Source: Clostridium yunnanense
GTDB lineage: Bacteria > Bacillota > Clostridia > Clostridiales > Clostridiaceae
Direction: 5' to 3'
Assembly: GCF_016595795.1 (NCBI RefSeq)
Contig: NZ_JAENHN010000025.1
Span: 8,689-72,688 of the forward strand
Length of the DNA stretch: 64,000 bases
The notes below the pieces were generated by a model. It was not told the origin of the DNA and searched no databases. It worked only from the letters and a program-made list of their open reading frames with translations. The position numbers and the translations under genes are program-made. This document shows positions 56,126-64,000 of the stretch, piece after piece (position 1 is the first letter of the stretch; each line of letters opens with the position of its first letter).

Positions 56126-57352
56126 TTACTTAATGTTATTTACACTCACTGTTTTTCCTTGAGAAGATACACTGACTCTTGGCCTTACTGCATCATCTCC
56201 TCTTATATCAACATATACATTCTTATCAGTATTATTTATTACCTTTAGATTAACACCTGAAGTATCTTTTGAATCTAATCTAATATTAGATAAGATATCT
56301 AATACAATATCATCAGATAATGGAGTAAATTTCACTCCCAGAGATGAATAATCCTTCGGATAACTTTGTTTACTTGTCTTATATTTATAATAATATTTTC
56401 CATCTTTTTGAGTCAGAGTTATTTCAACATTTTCGTTTGAAGCATTATCTGCATACACGCTAGTTTCAAGCTTGTTGTCACTTCCATACCTTAAACTTAC
56501 AGTTGCTAAATCTGACTTTATAGGTCTTGAGGAAAGTAAAAAGTCATATTTTGCATTTTTACTATTATTATTTTCTACTATTCCTGATGAGTCAAAAGGA
56601 TTTTTCTTGCCATAATCATTATTTATCGTCCACTTAAAATATTCTTCATCTGCTTTTCCTATTTTAGGTACACTATAGTAGTTTAGGTTTAGCGATCCAC
56701 TTACTTGTTGATTTCCACTATAGGACATAGTAACATTGGATAAGACTATCTTCTTAGGATTTTGTTCAATATTGCTGATTAAACTTCTTAGATTATCATA
56801 GCTTCCTCTGTAGTTAAGGGTAATTTTCATCTGATTAACATTCAACGCATTAGCTTGTTGAGGTTGAGAATTAGCCTGACTATTGCTATTTGCCGTAGTC
56901 CCAGAGTCATTTGCTTTAGTACTGCTTTTTTCTCCATTGTATTGATCCACATAAGTTTTCAGTGAATTTTCAGTCTTTTTATCTTTAACCTTATTTCCAT
57001 CGCTTATAGCTTTCGTATCTTCATTACCAAAGGATAAATTACCTTTTACATTTGACTTTTTCATCAAATCATCTATCTCAACTATTAACTTTTCTTGTAT
57101 TATTGATGGATATAAACCGCTTGACTTGTCATATATCTTAGAATTTAAGATCTTTAAATCAGATTTTTTACCGTCTAATTGATTTACTGTATCCATAAGC
57201 ACATCATATTGGGCTTTTAACTGCTGTTTTTCAGTATTTAACTTATTTAATTTATCCAACTGTTTTATATAAATAAATTGATAATATAAAACAACTACCA
57301 ATACAGTAGCTAATACCCCTAATAAAGCTTTCTCCCTGCTACTTATTTTCAT
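56126..57352 (-). CDS. pilO: Type IV pilus inner-membrane alignment protein PilO
   Basis: About 408 residues, twice the usual ~200. N-terminal membrane helix (KALLGVLATVLVVVLYYQFIYI), a coiled-coil (about 33-70, LDKLNKLNTEKQQLKAQYDVLMDTV), and a ferredoxin-like PilO domain. The PilO domain includes MKITLNYRGSYDNLRSLISNIEQNPKKIVLSNVTMSYSGNQQVSGSLNLNYYSVPKIG. An extra C-terminal domain of ~170 residues follows, which I do not recognise. A low-complexity Ser/Asn/Gln linker lies near 140-170. It overlaps the end of pilN. The ATG at 57364 abuts AAGGA, so I prefer the ATG at 57352. It partners PilN and links PilM to the pilus. Confidence 0.82.
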   Translation of the reverse strand: MKISSREKALLGVLATVLVVVLYYQFIYIKQLDKLNKLNTEKQQLKAQYDVLMDTVNQLDGKKSDLKILNSKIYDKSSGLYPSIIQEKLIVEIDDLMKKSNVKGNLSFGNEDTKAISDGNKVKDKKTENSLKTYVDQYNGEKSSTKANDSGTTANSNSQANSQPQQANALNVNQMKITLNYRGSYDNLRSLISNIEQNPKKIVLSNVTMSYSGNQQVSGSLNLNYYSVPKIGKADEEYFKWTINNDYGKKNPFDSSGIVENNNSKNAKYDFLLSSRPIKSDLATVSLRYGSDNKLETSVYADNASNENVEITLTQKDGKYYYKYKTSKQSYPKDYSSLGVKFTPLSDDIVLDILSNIRLDSKDTSGVNLKVINNTDKNVYVDIRGDDAVRPRVSVSSQGKTVSVNNIK

Positions 57353-57908
57353 TGATTTCCACATCCTTTAGTGTGCATTTTAAATCAAATTTATAATTAC
57401 TATCAGCTTCATCTCCAGTTATACTATTAACTTGGACCACTTCAAAAATATCCAACCCTTTAAGATTGTGTTGTAATTCTCCAATAGCTTGTCTATTTTT
57501 GGATTGACCATTAAAACTAATGTTACTTTCATCTAAAGAAATGTTATTAAAGCTCACTTCTTTAGGAACCGCTAAATTTATTTTATCTAATATATCAGAA
57601 GAAACAACATTTTTCTTAGCTATATCATTGTTTATGCTGTCAATAGCAACATCATATTTGCTTAGTATTTGACTTTTTTTATTTATATCATTTGCCTCAG
57701 TTATCTTTGCCTGAAGTTTTGGAGAATTTATATCAGCCTTATACTTTTCTATTTGCTTGTTCGTTATATATATATTTACGCTGTTCCATATAAGAGTTCC
57801 CAATATAAAAATCAAGACAACTGCAGATATTGTATAAATATATATCTTTTTATTTACTACTTGTTTTTGCTTCCCTTGATAAGGGGCGAAAAAATTAAAA
57901 TCATTCAT
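57339..57908 (-). CDS. pilN: Type IV pilus inner-membrane protein PilN
   Basis: About 189 residues. The short cytoplasmic N terminus MNDFNFFAPYQG corresponds to the conserved PilN peptide that binds PilM. A single membrane helix follows (IYTISAVVLIFILGTLIWNSV), then a coiled-coil and a ferredoxin-like fold (VPKEVSFNNISLDESNISFNGQSKNRQAIGELQHNL). The ATG at 57908 is eight bases from AGGGGG; the earlier ATG at 57914 is too close to it. It lies 13 bases after pilM. Confidence 0.87.
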   Translation of the reverse strand: MNDFNFFAPYQGKQKQVVNKKIYIYTISAVVLIFILGTLIWNSVNIYITNKQIEKYKADINSPKLQAKITEANDINKKSQILSKYDVAIDSINNDIAKKNVVSSDILDKINLAVPKEVSFNNISLDESNISFNGQSKNRQAIGELQHNLKGLDIFEVVQVNSITGDEADSNYKFDLKCTLKDVEINENK

Positions 57909-57921
57909 CCTCATATCCCCC

Positions 57922-59073
57922 TTATAGTCTTATTATAGAACCAATTGCATTTAGGTACTGTTCTATAGTCTCAGTTGCTATTTTTAAATTTAGATTTACA
58001 TTGGCCATAGTTCTAACCTTTGAAGTAGGTATAGAAAATCTATCATATATATATCTTTCCATTCCTTTTATATTAGAGCTTCCTCCATAAAGAAATATCT
58101 TATCGATACTATTTCCAACTTTTTTGTTTCTGTAGAATTGAATTATTCTTTCAAGTTCCATGCTCCATTCATCTACTACATCTCTTATTATTCTGTTAGA
58201 AGTATCTTCATTATCACTTAAAATCAATAAATCACCTTTGTTTTTCTTTATATCTTCAGCAACTTCTAAAGATACTCCCATTGCTCTGCTAAGTGCTCCA
58301 TCTATGTTTGCTCCACCAGACTTTATAAGTCTAGTAAATTCAAACTTACCATTCTTGTATATACTAACACTTAATGTGCTAGCTCCCATATCAATAAAAG
58401 CTATGGTTTCTTCTGTACTATAAGCTTCATCATTTACTTTATTGCTGTAGTTTACAAGTTTGTTTAAGGAGTTGTAAGATATATCTAGCGCTAAAGGCTT
58501 TAAGTTTGAGTTAGTTAAAAGCTTATAATACTTCATAGCTAACTTTTCTGGATATGTAATTACTAAAGCTTTAAACTTAAGCTTTGATTCTACTTGAAAT
58601 CTATCAAGTATACTTTGCTGTATCACATAGTCATCCATGTTTATAGGAAGATATTGCTGTATTTCATATTTAACCACAGTACTAAGTTCATCCTCTTGTA
58701 CTGCAGGTATAACAACTTCTCTATTTATTATACTAGTAGAGTTATTTGTACAGATGGCATCTTTTATATTGATTTTATTATTATTAAGAAGCTGCTCTAA
58801 AAAAACAGTCATAACTTCTTGATTTAATATATTTCCATCTCCTACCGCATCTACAGGAGTTTTAGCAGTAATAAGTCTTTCTATCTCTAATTGACCTTTA
58901 TAGTACTTTCCAACTACAACTTTAGTAGTATCACTTCCAAAATCAAAAGAAACTACTTTTCTATTAAGTTCTTTCTTTTTAACTGGTTTCTTTTCAATAG
59001 GCTTATTTTTTATTTTATTTTTAAGATCACTTATATCTACACTCATTAAGTCTTTTACTTTACTGAAATCCAT
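57922..59073 (-). CDS. pilM: Type IV pilus actin-like protein PilM
   Basis: 383 residues, cytoplasmic. Actin-like ATPase fold with phosphate 1 motif VVSFDFGSDTTKVVVG, a core including REVVIPAVQEDELSTVVKYEIQQYLPI (the PilM signature around the PilN-binding groove), phosphate 2 motif ETIAFIDMGASTLSVSIY, and adenosine motif IDKIFLYGGSSNIKGMERYI. It binds the N-terminal peptide of PilN and links the assembly to the cytoplasmic motor. It has an unusual charged N-terminal extension (about 1-35, KIKNKPIEKKPVKKKE). Ribosome site GGAGG. It is first in the pilM-N-O operon. Confidence 0.93.
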   Translation of the reverse strand: MDFSKVKDLMSVDISDLKNKIKNKPIEKKPVKKKELNRKVVSFDFGSDTTKVVVGKYYKGQLEIERLITAKTPVDAVGDGNILNQEVMTVFLEQLLNNNKINIKDAICTNNSTSIINREVVIPAVQEDELSTVVKYEIQQYLPINMDDYVIQQSILDRFQVESKLKFKALVITYPEKLAMKYYKLLTNSNLKPLALDISYNSLNKLVNYSNKVNDEAYSTEETIAFIDMGASTLSVSIYKNGKFEFTRLIKSGGANIDGALSRAMGVSLEVAEDIKKNKGDLLILSDNEDTSNRIIRDVVDEWSMELERIIQFYRNKKVGNSIDKIFLYGGSSNIKGMERYIYDRFSIPTSKVRTMANVNLNLKIATETIEQYLNAIGSIIRL

Positions 59074-59124
59074 TTACTTGAACCTCCGATTTTCTGTTTT
59101 AGTTTTATTCGTCGTATCTATATT

Positions 59125-59154
59125 TTTATAAAATATGTTTCTCATTGAGTTCAA
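59125..59154 (-). promoter_or_regulatory. Possible promoter of pilM operon
   Basis: TTGAAC (59154-59149), 18 bases, TATAAA (59130-59125) on the minus strand, about 50 bases before pilM and after the pilA terminator. Moderate match to the consensus. Confidence 0.4.
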
Positions 59155-59239
59155 TTTAACTTTAGTTTATATATACTTAAAACTATATTAATACTAAGTT
59201 TTAGGCATATGTAAGCTAAGTTATGGGTGGATATAGTTT

Positions 59240-59273
59240 AAAGTGTAAAGTTATATGGATAACTTTACACTTT
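59240..59273 (-). terminator. Hairpin after pilA
   Basis: AAAGTGTAAAGTTAT and ATAACTTTACACTTT form a 15-bp stem with a four-base loop, 27 bases past the pilA stop. The T-run is short, so it may be a weak terminator or an RNA-stabilising hairpin that lets pilA be expressed more highly than pilM. Confidence 0.65.
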
Positions 59274-59299
59274 ATTGTAAATGCTATAATTTCATATTA

Positions 59300-59752
59300 C
59301 TAGTTAGCGTATACAGAGTTTGCAGTAGGTGTAGGTAATATTTGTATTGTGCCATTTGCAGTTATAACAGACACAGTTACATTTCCGTCATGATCAAAAG
59401 TAGCAGAAAAATCCCCAGTTGAAGCTTTAGGAACTGGTCTAGATTGTAAAAACCTTCTTACTGCTGCAGTAGGAATATCATCATCATTAGGAGTATTGTC
59501 TAAAGTTACAGTTGTTGTGCCACCAACTACAGGTACAGTTAATGTATTATCTGCTATTAATGAAGAAATTGACGATTGAATTGTCTTCGCATCAGATCTA
59601 TCTGCATTAACATTAGCAGTTGCTCTTACTGCTCCAAATCTAGGAATAGCAAGTGCAGCTAATATTCCTATTATAGCTACAACTATAATAAGTTCGATTA
59701 AAGTAAACCCTTTCTTTTTCTTTTTTAGTCTTGAAGTTAATGTGTTTGTCAT
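59300..59752 (-). CDS. pilA: Major type IV pilin PilA
   Basis: 150 residues. Classical prepilin leader SRLKKKKKG before F-T-L-I-E-L (Glu at +5), then the hydrophobic helix IIVVAIIGILAALAIPRFGAVRATA, then a small globular Thr/Val-rich domain without disulphide cysteines. Its position after pilC, strongest ribosome site (CAAGGAGG) and following hairpin all point to the structural subunit. PilD is the processing enzyme. Confidence 0.9.
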   Translation of the reverse strand: MTNTLTSRLKKKKKGFTLIELIIVVAIIGILAALAIPRFGAVRATANVNADRSDAKTIQSSISSLIADNTLTVPVVGGTTTVTLDNTPNDDDIPTAAVRRFLQSRPVPKASTGDFSATFDHDGNVTVSVITANGTIQILPTPTANSVYAN

Positions 59753-59789
59753 TAATAATTCCTCCTTGAATTGTTTTTATATTTAGTCA

Positions 59790-60992
59790 CTACATATGTT
59801 CATACATAGTAAACATTGGTAACATTATTGATATAACTATAAATCCAACTACCAATCCCATAATTAATATAAGCAATGGCTCAATCAATGCAGTGGTTGT
59901 CTGTATAGTTGTCTCTACTTCATCATCATAAAAATCGGCAGTTTTATTTAATATGTCATCTAAAGATCCAGACTCTTCACCTATTTTTATCATAGATGCA
60001 AGCATTGGTGGAAAGATCTTACTTTCTTCAATGGGCTTAGATAGCCCCTCACCTTTAATAAGTTCTTCTCTTATTTCTAACAGCTTATCTTGAGCTAGCT
60101 TATTTCCAACTACCTCTGATACGGTTTCTAAGGCTTGCACCAAACTTACTCCACTAGATAGCATTGTTGATAAAGTTCTAGTAAACCTAGATACAATTAT
60201 CTTTTGGTTAAGTCCTTTTAGGATAGGAAATGTTAGTTTAAACTTACTTATAAATAGCTGTCCACTATCACTTTTAAAATAATATCTTAAACCTAGTACT
60301 ATCAATATTATGATTAAAAGTATCACTAAGCCATGTTTACTCAATGCTCCACTTATGCCTAATAAAATTTTTGTTGGCATAGGAAGTTCTACACCACTTT
60401 GTGTAAACATATCTATAAAAGTAGGTAATACAAAGGTTAAAAGTATGGTTACAACTCCTACTGCCATTACACTTAATACAGCAGGATAAACCATTGCACC
60501 TTTTATTTTATTATTTATCTTATTTTCTTTCTCAAAATGAGTAGACATCCTAAGCATTACATTATCTAGATTACCACTCATCTCTCCAGTCTCCACCATA
60601 CTTATAAGTAAATCTGGAAATACTTTTCCTTGGAGCTTCATTGACTCAGATAGAGTTTCACCCTTTTTAACATTATCCTCTACCTTTGAAAGCACTTCTC
60701 TAAGCTTTTTATTAGGAAGTTGTCTTGCAAGGATATTAAGTGAGCTATTTATGGATACCCCCGCATCTAGCATGGTATAAAATTGTCTACAAAAGATAGC
60801 AATATCTTTTGTTGTAACCCTATCAAAGATACTTAAATTAATTGTTGTACCTTGCTGAATTTCCTCTACTAGAAGGGGGTAATAATTATTCGCGCTTATC
60901 ATATCCATAACTTCATCTCTAGAATCTGCAGCGTAGGTACCTTGCAGTCTATCGCCATTTTCATTCATTGCTTTATATTTAAAATTAGGCAT
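59790..60992 (-). CDS. pilC: Type IV pilus inner-membrane platform protein PilC
   Basis: 400 residues, GspF/PilC family, with two repeated cytoplasmic helical domains and three membrane spans. N-terminal NFKYKAMNENGDRLQGTYAADSRDEV, then FCRQFYTMLDAGVSINSSLNILARQ, ISMVETGEMSGNLDNVMLRMSTHFE, membrane helices near 168-195 and 215-240, and the second copy RFTRTLSTMLSSGVSLVQALETVSEVVGN; the last helix is at about 373-396. It turns with PilB to insert pilins. It follows pilB by 34 bases. Confidence 0.94.
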   Translation of the reverse strand: MPNFKYKAMNENGDRLQGTYAADSRDEVMDMISANNYYPLLVEEIQQGTTINLSIFDRVTTKDIAIFCRQFYTMLDAGVSINSSLNILARQLPNKKLREVLSKVEDNVKKGETLSESMKLQGKVFPDLLISMVETGEMSGNLDNVMLRMSTHFEKENKINNKIKGAMVYPAVLSVMAVGVVTILLTFVLPTFIDMFTQSGVELPMPTKILLGISGALSKHGLVILLIIILIVLGLRYYFKSDSGQLFISKFKLTFPILKGLNQKIIVSRFTRTLSTMLSSGVSLVQALETVSEVVGNKLAQDKLLEIREELIKGEGLSKPIEESKIFPPMLASMIKIGEESGSLDDILNKTADFYDDEVETTIQTTTALIEPLLILIMGLVVGFIVISIMLPMFTMYEHM

Positions 60993-61026
60993 GTGCTTTT
61001 AAACACCTCTTTTCTTAAAGAAATTA

Positions 61027-62718
61027 TTACTCTCTTAAGAAAGCAATTGAAGCCATCTCTTCTACAGTTGTTACACCTTCTAAAACAAGCTCCTTGCATG
61101 CCGTACCAAGAGTTTTCATCCCATTTTTTATTGATAGGTCCATTAGCTGATTGGAATCTCTAGTATTTAGAATCATATCTCTGTGCTCTCTAGTTACTTC
61201 CATTATTTCATACACACCAACTCTTCCTGCGTATCCAGTATTATTGCAGTAGCCACAGCCTGAACCCCTATAAATAGTAATTGGTTCATTATGCTTTTCT
61301 CCTAAGATTGCCTTTTCATAAGCTGAAGCTTCATGAGCTTGTCTACAATTAGGGCATATCTTTTTTACTAGTCTTTGAGCAACTATACCGGCTAAAGATG
61401 TTGATACCAAATACGGTTGGATACCCATATCTACTAATCTTAATACTGAAGAAGGAGCATCATTAGTATGTAATGTACTTAATACTAAGTGACCAGTTAT
61501 TGCGGCTCTTATAGCTATTTCCGCTGTTTCACTATCTCTTATCTCACCAATCATTACAACGTCAGGGTCTTGTCTTAATATAGATCTAAGACCGTTTGCA
61601 AAGGTAAGTCCAGCTTTGGTGTTCACGTTAACTTGATTTACACCCTTTAAGGTATATTCAACTGGATCTTCAACGGTTACTATGTTAACATCTCCAGTAT
61701 TTAGTTCATTAAGCACTGTATAAAGAGTAGTTGACTTTCCGCTTCCTGTTGGGCCTGTAACAAGAACAATTCCATGTGGAGATTTTATTATTCTATCTAA
61801 AACTTCCAAATCATCATTCTTCATTCCAAGTCTTTCTTTTCCTATTTGATAGCTTTCTCTATCCAGAATTCTTATAACAACCTTTTCACCTGCTACTACA
61901 GGTAATATTGAAACTCTCAGATCAACATCCTTATGACCTACCTTGGTAATAATTCTTCCGTCTTGAGGGATTCTTTTTTCCGCTATATTAAGTCCTGCAA
62001 GTATCTTTATTCTAGTAACAAGTGCCGCCTGGCTCTCAGGCTCTAAAGAATTTGTGGTCTGAAGCTGGCCATCTATTCTATATCTTATTCTTATCTCATC
62101 TTCAAAAGGTTCTATATGTATATCTGACGCTCTCATCTCTATGGCATTCTTAAATAGATATTCAACCATTTTTACAACTGGTGCATTTTTTATATCATCA
62201 AACTGTTCTTCTTCTTGAACTTGAATGGTTTTTGCTTCTAGCTTCCCCTTAGAAAGCTCCTCAGCAGCTTTAGTCACCTTCTGACTTGAATATTCCATTT
62301 CTATATGCTTTTTAATTTCTTCTCTTGTACATATATAAGTTTCAACTTCAAATCCAGATGAAATCGAAACGTCATCGATAGCAAATATATTAAGTGGATC
62401 CCACATTGCTACCAGTATTCTATTTTCATTAAAACCAAAAGGTATTAGTTCATGCTTATCGCAAACGCTTTCTGGTACTACCTTAAGAGCTCTTTTGTCA
62501 AAGGTTGTAATGTTAAGGTTTATTCTTTTTATTCCTGTTTGCTTTTCTAAAACTTCCATGATATCTTCTGAAGTTACCATTTTTAGTTCTATAAGCATCT
62601 CACCTAACTTTTTACCTGTTATCCTTTGTTTCTTAAGAGCTTCCTGAAGTTGAGGCATAGATATCTTACCAGACTCCACAAGCATGTCACCCAGTCTTCT
62701 CTTAATTACTCCCTCCAT
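61027..62718 (-). CDS. pilB: Type IV pilus extension ATPase PilB
   Basis: 563 residues, cytoplasmic hexameric ATPase that powers pilus growth. Type II secretion GspE N-terminal domain (RLGDMLVESGKISMPQLQEALKKQRITGKKLGEMLIE...TSEDIMEVLEKQTGI). ATPase domain with ASDIHIEPFEDEIRIRYRID, Walker A GPTGSGKSTTLYTVLNEL, Asp box TVEDPVEYTLKGVNQV, Walker B LRQDPDVVMIGEIRDSETAEIA, His box GHLVLSTLHTNDAPS, and a tetracysteine zinc motif (CPNCRQ...CGYCNNTG). GGAAGGAG precedes the ATG, 60 bases from the promoter. No PilT retraction ATPase is encoded in the window. Confidence 0.95.
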   Translation of the reverse strand: MEGVIKRRLGDMLVESGKISMPQLQEALKKQRITGKKLGEMLIELKMVTSEDIMEVLEKQTGIKRINLNITTFDKRALKVVPESVCDKHELIPFGFNENRILVAMWDPLNIFAIDDVSISSGFEVETYICTREEIKKHIEMEYSSQKVTKAAEELSKGKLEAKTIQVQEEEQFDDIKNAPVVKMVEYLFKNAIEMRASDIHIEPFEDEIRIRYRIDGQLQTTNSLEPESQAALVTRIKILAGLNIAEKRIPQDGRIITKVGHKDVDLRVSILPVVAGEKVVIRILDRESYQIGKERLGMKNDDLEVLDRIIKSPHGIVLVTGPTGSGKSTTLYTVLNELNTGDVNIVTVEDPVEYTLKGVNQVNVNTKAGLTFANGLRSILRQDPDVVMIGEIRDSETAEIAIRAAITGHLVLSTLHTNDAPSSVLRLVDMGIQPYLVSTSLAGIVAQRLVKKICPNCRQAHEASAYEKAILGEKHNEPITIYRGSGCGYCNNTGYAGRVGVYEIMEVTREHRDMILNTRDSNQLMDLSIKNGMKTLGTACKELVLEGVTTVEEMASIAFLRE

Positions 62719-63048
62719 TAATATCTCCTTCCAACCAAATAGGTTGAATAAATTATAATATTACTTCATATAATAATAAGTATACAAACTGAAGTTTAAT
62801 AAAGCAACCCAAAAATTCTGCCATGATTTGGTAACTATAGTCATAATTTCTTGGTTACTTTTTATATGAATTAAACTTACTATTAAACATAATCTTAAAT
62901 TGTCTTAGCTTATCTTAAAACCCGACTTTTAAAGTTTATATTTAGTGTTTTTTACATAACATCTCATATTTTTCGACAAAAGTATAAATATATTAAACCT
63001 AAACTTGAAAATTAAATTTAAAATTTCCCACCCAATATCTTCATATAT
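62719..63048. other. Non-coding stretch between pilD and pilB
   Basis: About 330 AT-rich bases containing the putative pilB promoter (62779-62807). I looked for a cyclic-di-GMP riboswitch, common before clostridial pilin operons, and did not find the conserved core. Confidence 0.55.
62779..62807 (-). promoter_or_regulatory. Putative promoter of pilB-pilC-pilA
   Basis: TTGCTT (62807-62802), 17 bases, TATACT (62784-62779) on the minus strand, about 60 bases before the pilB start codon. Confidence 0.5.
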
Positions 63049-63798
63049 TTATATATTAAGATAAATTTTTATTATTTTATCTCCATATAACATAGCTATC
63101 ATTGTACCAATAGCTAAAAACGGACCAAACGCAATAGGATCTTTTCTTCCTTTCTTCTTCAATAATATAAGCATCACACCTATAATTGCTCCTATAATGA
63201 ATGCAAAAAATATTGTAATCAGCGTATTACTCCAACCCAAATATACACCACATATAGCTGCTATCTCAATATCACCTGTGCCCATAGCCCCTGTGATTAA
63301 AACTATAAGTCCAATAACCCCAATTCCCACTACTAGTCCAATTAAGTACGTCATTATATCACCATGTAAGTAGAACTTATCTATCAATATAAATAACACT
63401 CCAATAAAAAGACATGGATATGTAGTAACTGCGTATACATCTTGTGTATTAAAATCAATAAATGCTATTACTATCAAAAAAACAGCCAATATTAGAAATT
63501 TTATAAGTTCCATTGATAATCCATATTGGTTATATATTAGTAAGAATATTATTGCAGTGAATAATTCAAGAGCGGGATATTTAATAGATATCTTACTACC
63601 ACAGTGCCTGCACTTTCCTCCTAAAAACAAATAACTTATTACAGGTATCAAATCATAAGGTTTAATTTGAGTCTTACAATCTGTACAGTGCGATGGTGGA
63701 AAAGAGATAGATTCTCCTCTTGGTATTCTATAAATACATACATTTAAAAAGCTTCCTATAACTAGTCCTAAAATAAAAACTAAAATTCCAATCTCCAT
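63049..63798 (-). CDS. pilD: Prepilin peptidase / N-methyltransferase PilD
   Basis: Cleaves prepilin leaders after Gly and methylates the new N terminus. 249 residues, about seven or eight membrane helices. The N-terminal GSFLNVCIYRIPRGESI and zinc-type cysteine pairs CTDC...CRHC form the methyltransferase domain. The two aspartic-protease residues are in IAFIDFNTQ and GAMGTGDIEIAAICG (GxGD motif). Ribosome site TAGGAG. It is upstream of the pilBCA unit and presumably processes PilA and the minor pilins encoded here. Confidence 0.95.
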   Translation of the reverse strand: MEIGILVFILGLVIGSFLNVCIYRIPRGESISFPPSHCTDCKTQIKPYDLIPVISYLFLGGKCRHCGSKISIKYPALELFTAIIFLLIYNQYGLSMELIKFLILAVFLIVIAFIDFNTQDVYAVTTYPCLFIGVLFILIDKFYLHGDIMTYLIGLVVGIGVIGLIVLITGAMGTGDIEIAAICGVYLGWSNTLITIFFAFIIGAIIGVMLILLKKKGRKDPIAFGPFLAIGTMIAMLYGDKIIKIYLNI

Positions 63799-64000
63799 GT
63801 ACTACTCCTAAACTTTCTAAAATTAAATTCAAATTTCATATATTGAAATCAATTTGAATCCATATCAATTATTATCTTTTCAATCCATATATTGCAAGTA
63901 AATTTTACATTAAATCTACTAGTTTAATTATAATATTCTTTTATATCTGTTAATTCCTCTTGATTATATCCTATTTCGCCAATTATAATCATTCAGTTAA
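63799..64000. other. Window end, no feature seen
   Basis: About 200 AT-rich bases upstream of pilD, probably holding its promoter. No frame or structure I can support. Confidence 0.5.

Noticed and set aside
62719-63048. Possible cyclic-di-GMP riboswitch before pilB
   Set aside because: Clostridial pilin operons often have one, but neither the class I nor the class II conserved core is present here.

Overview
The window looks like chromosomal DNA of a low-GC Gram-positive anaerobe, most likely a Clostridium (sensu stricto) species. The reasons are the very AT-rich intergenic DNA, strong AGGAGG-type ribosome binding sites with ATG/GTG/TTG starts, a clostridial-style LigA, a protein with six ChW repeats, a type I dockerin, and a clostridial type IV pilus operon. 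Almost every gene is on the minus strand. The clear plus-strand genes are a GH8 glycosidase, a PL7-type lyase and a MerR-family regulator.

Layout. 1-0.5 kb: the 5' part of an IS3-family element cut by the window edge. 0.7-7.7 kb: a small membrane protein, ligA and pcrA, then an RsuA-type pseudouridine synthase and a lytic transglycosylase. 8-13.2 kb: a seven-module triple-tyrosine-type repeat protein, a YaiI/YqxD (DUF188) protein, pgi and a small membrane protein. 13.4-17.3 kb: an oligopeptide ABC transporter (oppBCDF, no oppA beside it). 17.3-18.8 kb: about 1.5 kb of non-coding DNA with two structured repeats. 18.8-22.2 kb: an acyltransferase fused to a TraB/GumN-like domain, divergent from a GH8 enzyme. 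22.3-28.9 kb: a compact chemotaxis operon (mcp-cheY-cheA-cheW-cheR-cheB). 29.7-37.4 kb: polysaccharide-related genes (PL7 lyase, ChW surface protein, GH94-type phosphorylase, GH16 beta-glucanase). 37.8-42.7 kb: a heterodimeric ABC exporter with a divergent MerR-family regulator and a textbook 19-bp-spacer promoter. 42.7-48.6 kb: a guaA remnant, a dockerin protein, guaA, and guaB behind a guanine riboswitch. 48.9-63.8 kb: a type IV pilus locus (pilD, pilB-pilC-pilA, pilM-pilN-pilO, three pilin-like or pilus-associated proteins and a 1114-residue DUF5057-type secreted protein).

How the parts fit. The pilus operon, the chemotaxis operon, the ChW and dockerin surface proteins and the glycan-degrading enzymes suggest a cell that attaches to and moves over plant or algal polysaccharide. 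The GH16 enzyme, anchored outside, would release beta-1,3-glucan oligosaccharides, and the signal-less GH94 protein would phosphorolyse them inside. That link is inferred from gene order.

The most unusual items are: (1) a family of three ~80-bp elements with compensatory stem changes (5.8, 12.9 and 17.6 kb); (2) a 52-bp piece of guaA lying beyond the dockerin gene, so that full guaA and a guaA fragment flank that gene; (3) an acyltransferase-TraB/GumN fusion in which both signature histidines are missing; (4) a ~120-residue extracellular domain shared by the ChW and dockerin proteins; (5) the large DUF5057-type and beta-helical-looking proteins at the end of the pilus operon. I found no CRISPR array, rRNA, tRNA or phage module.
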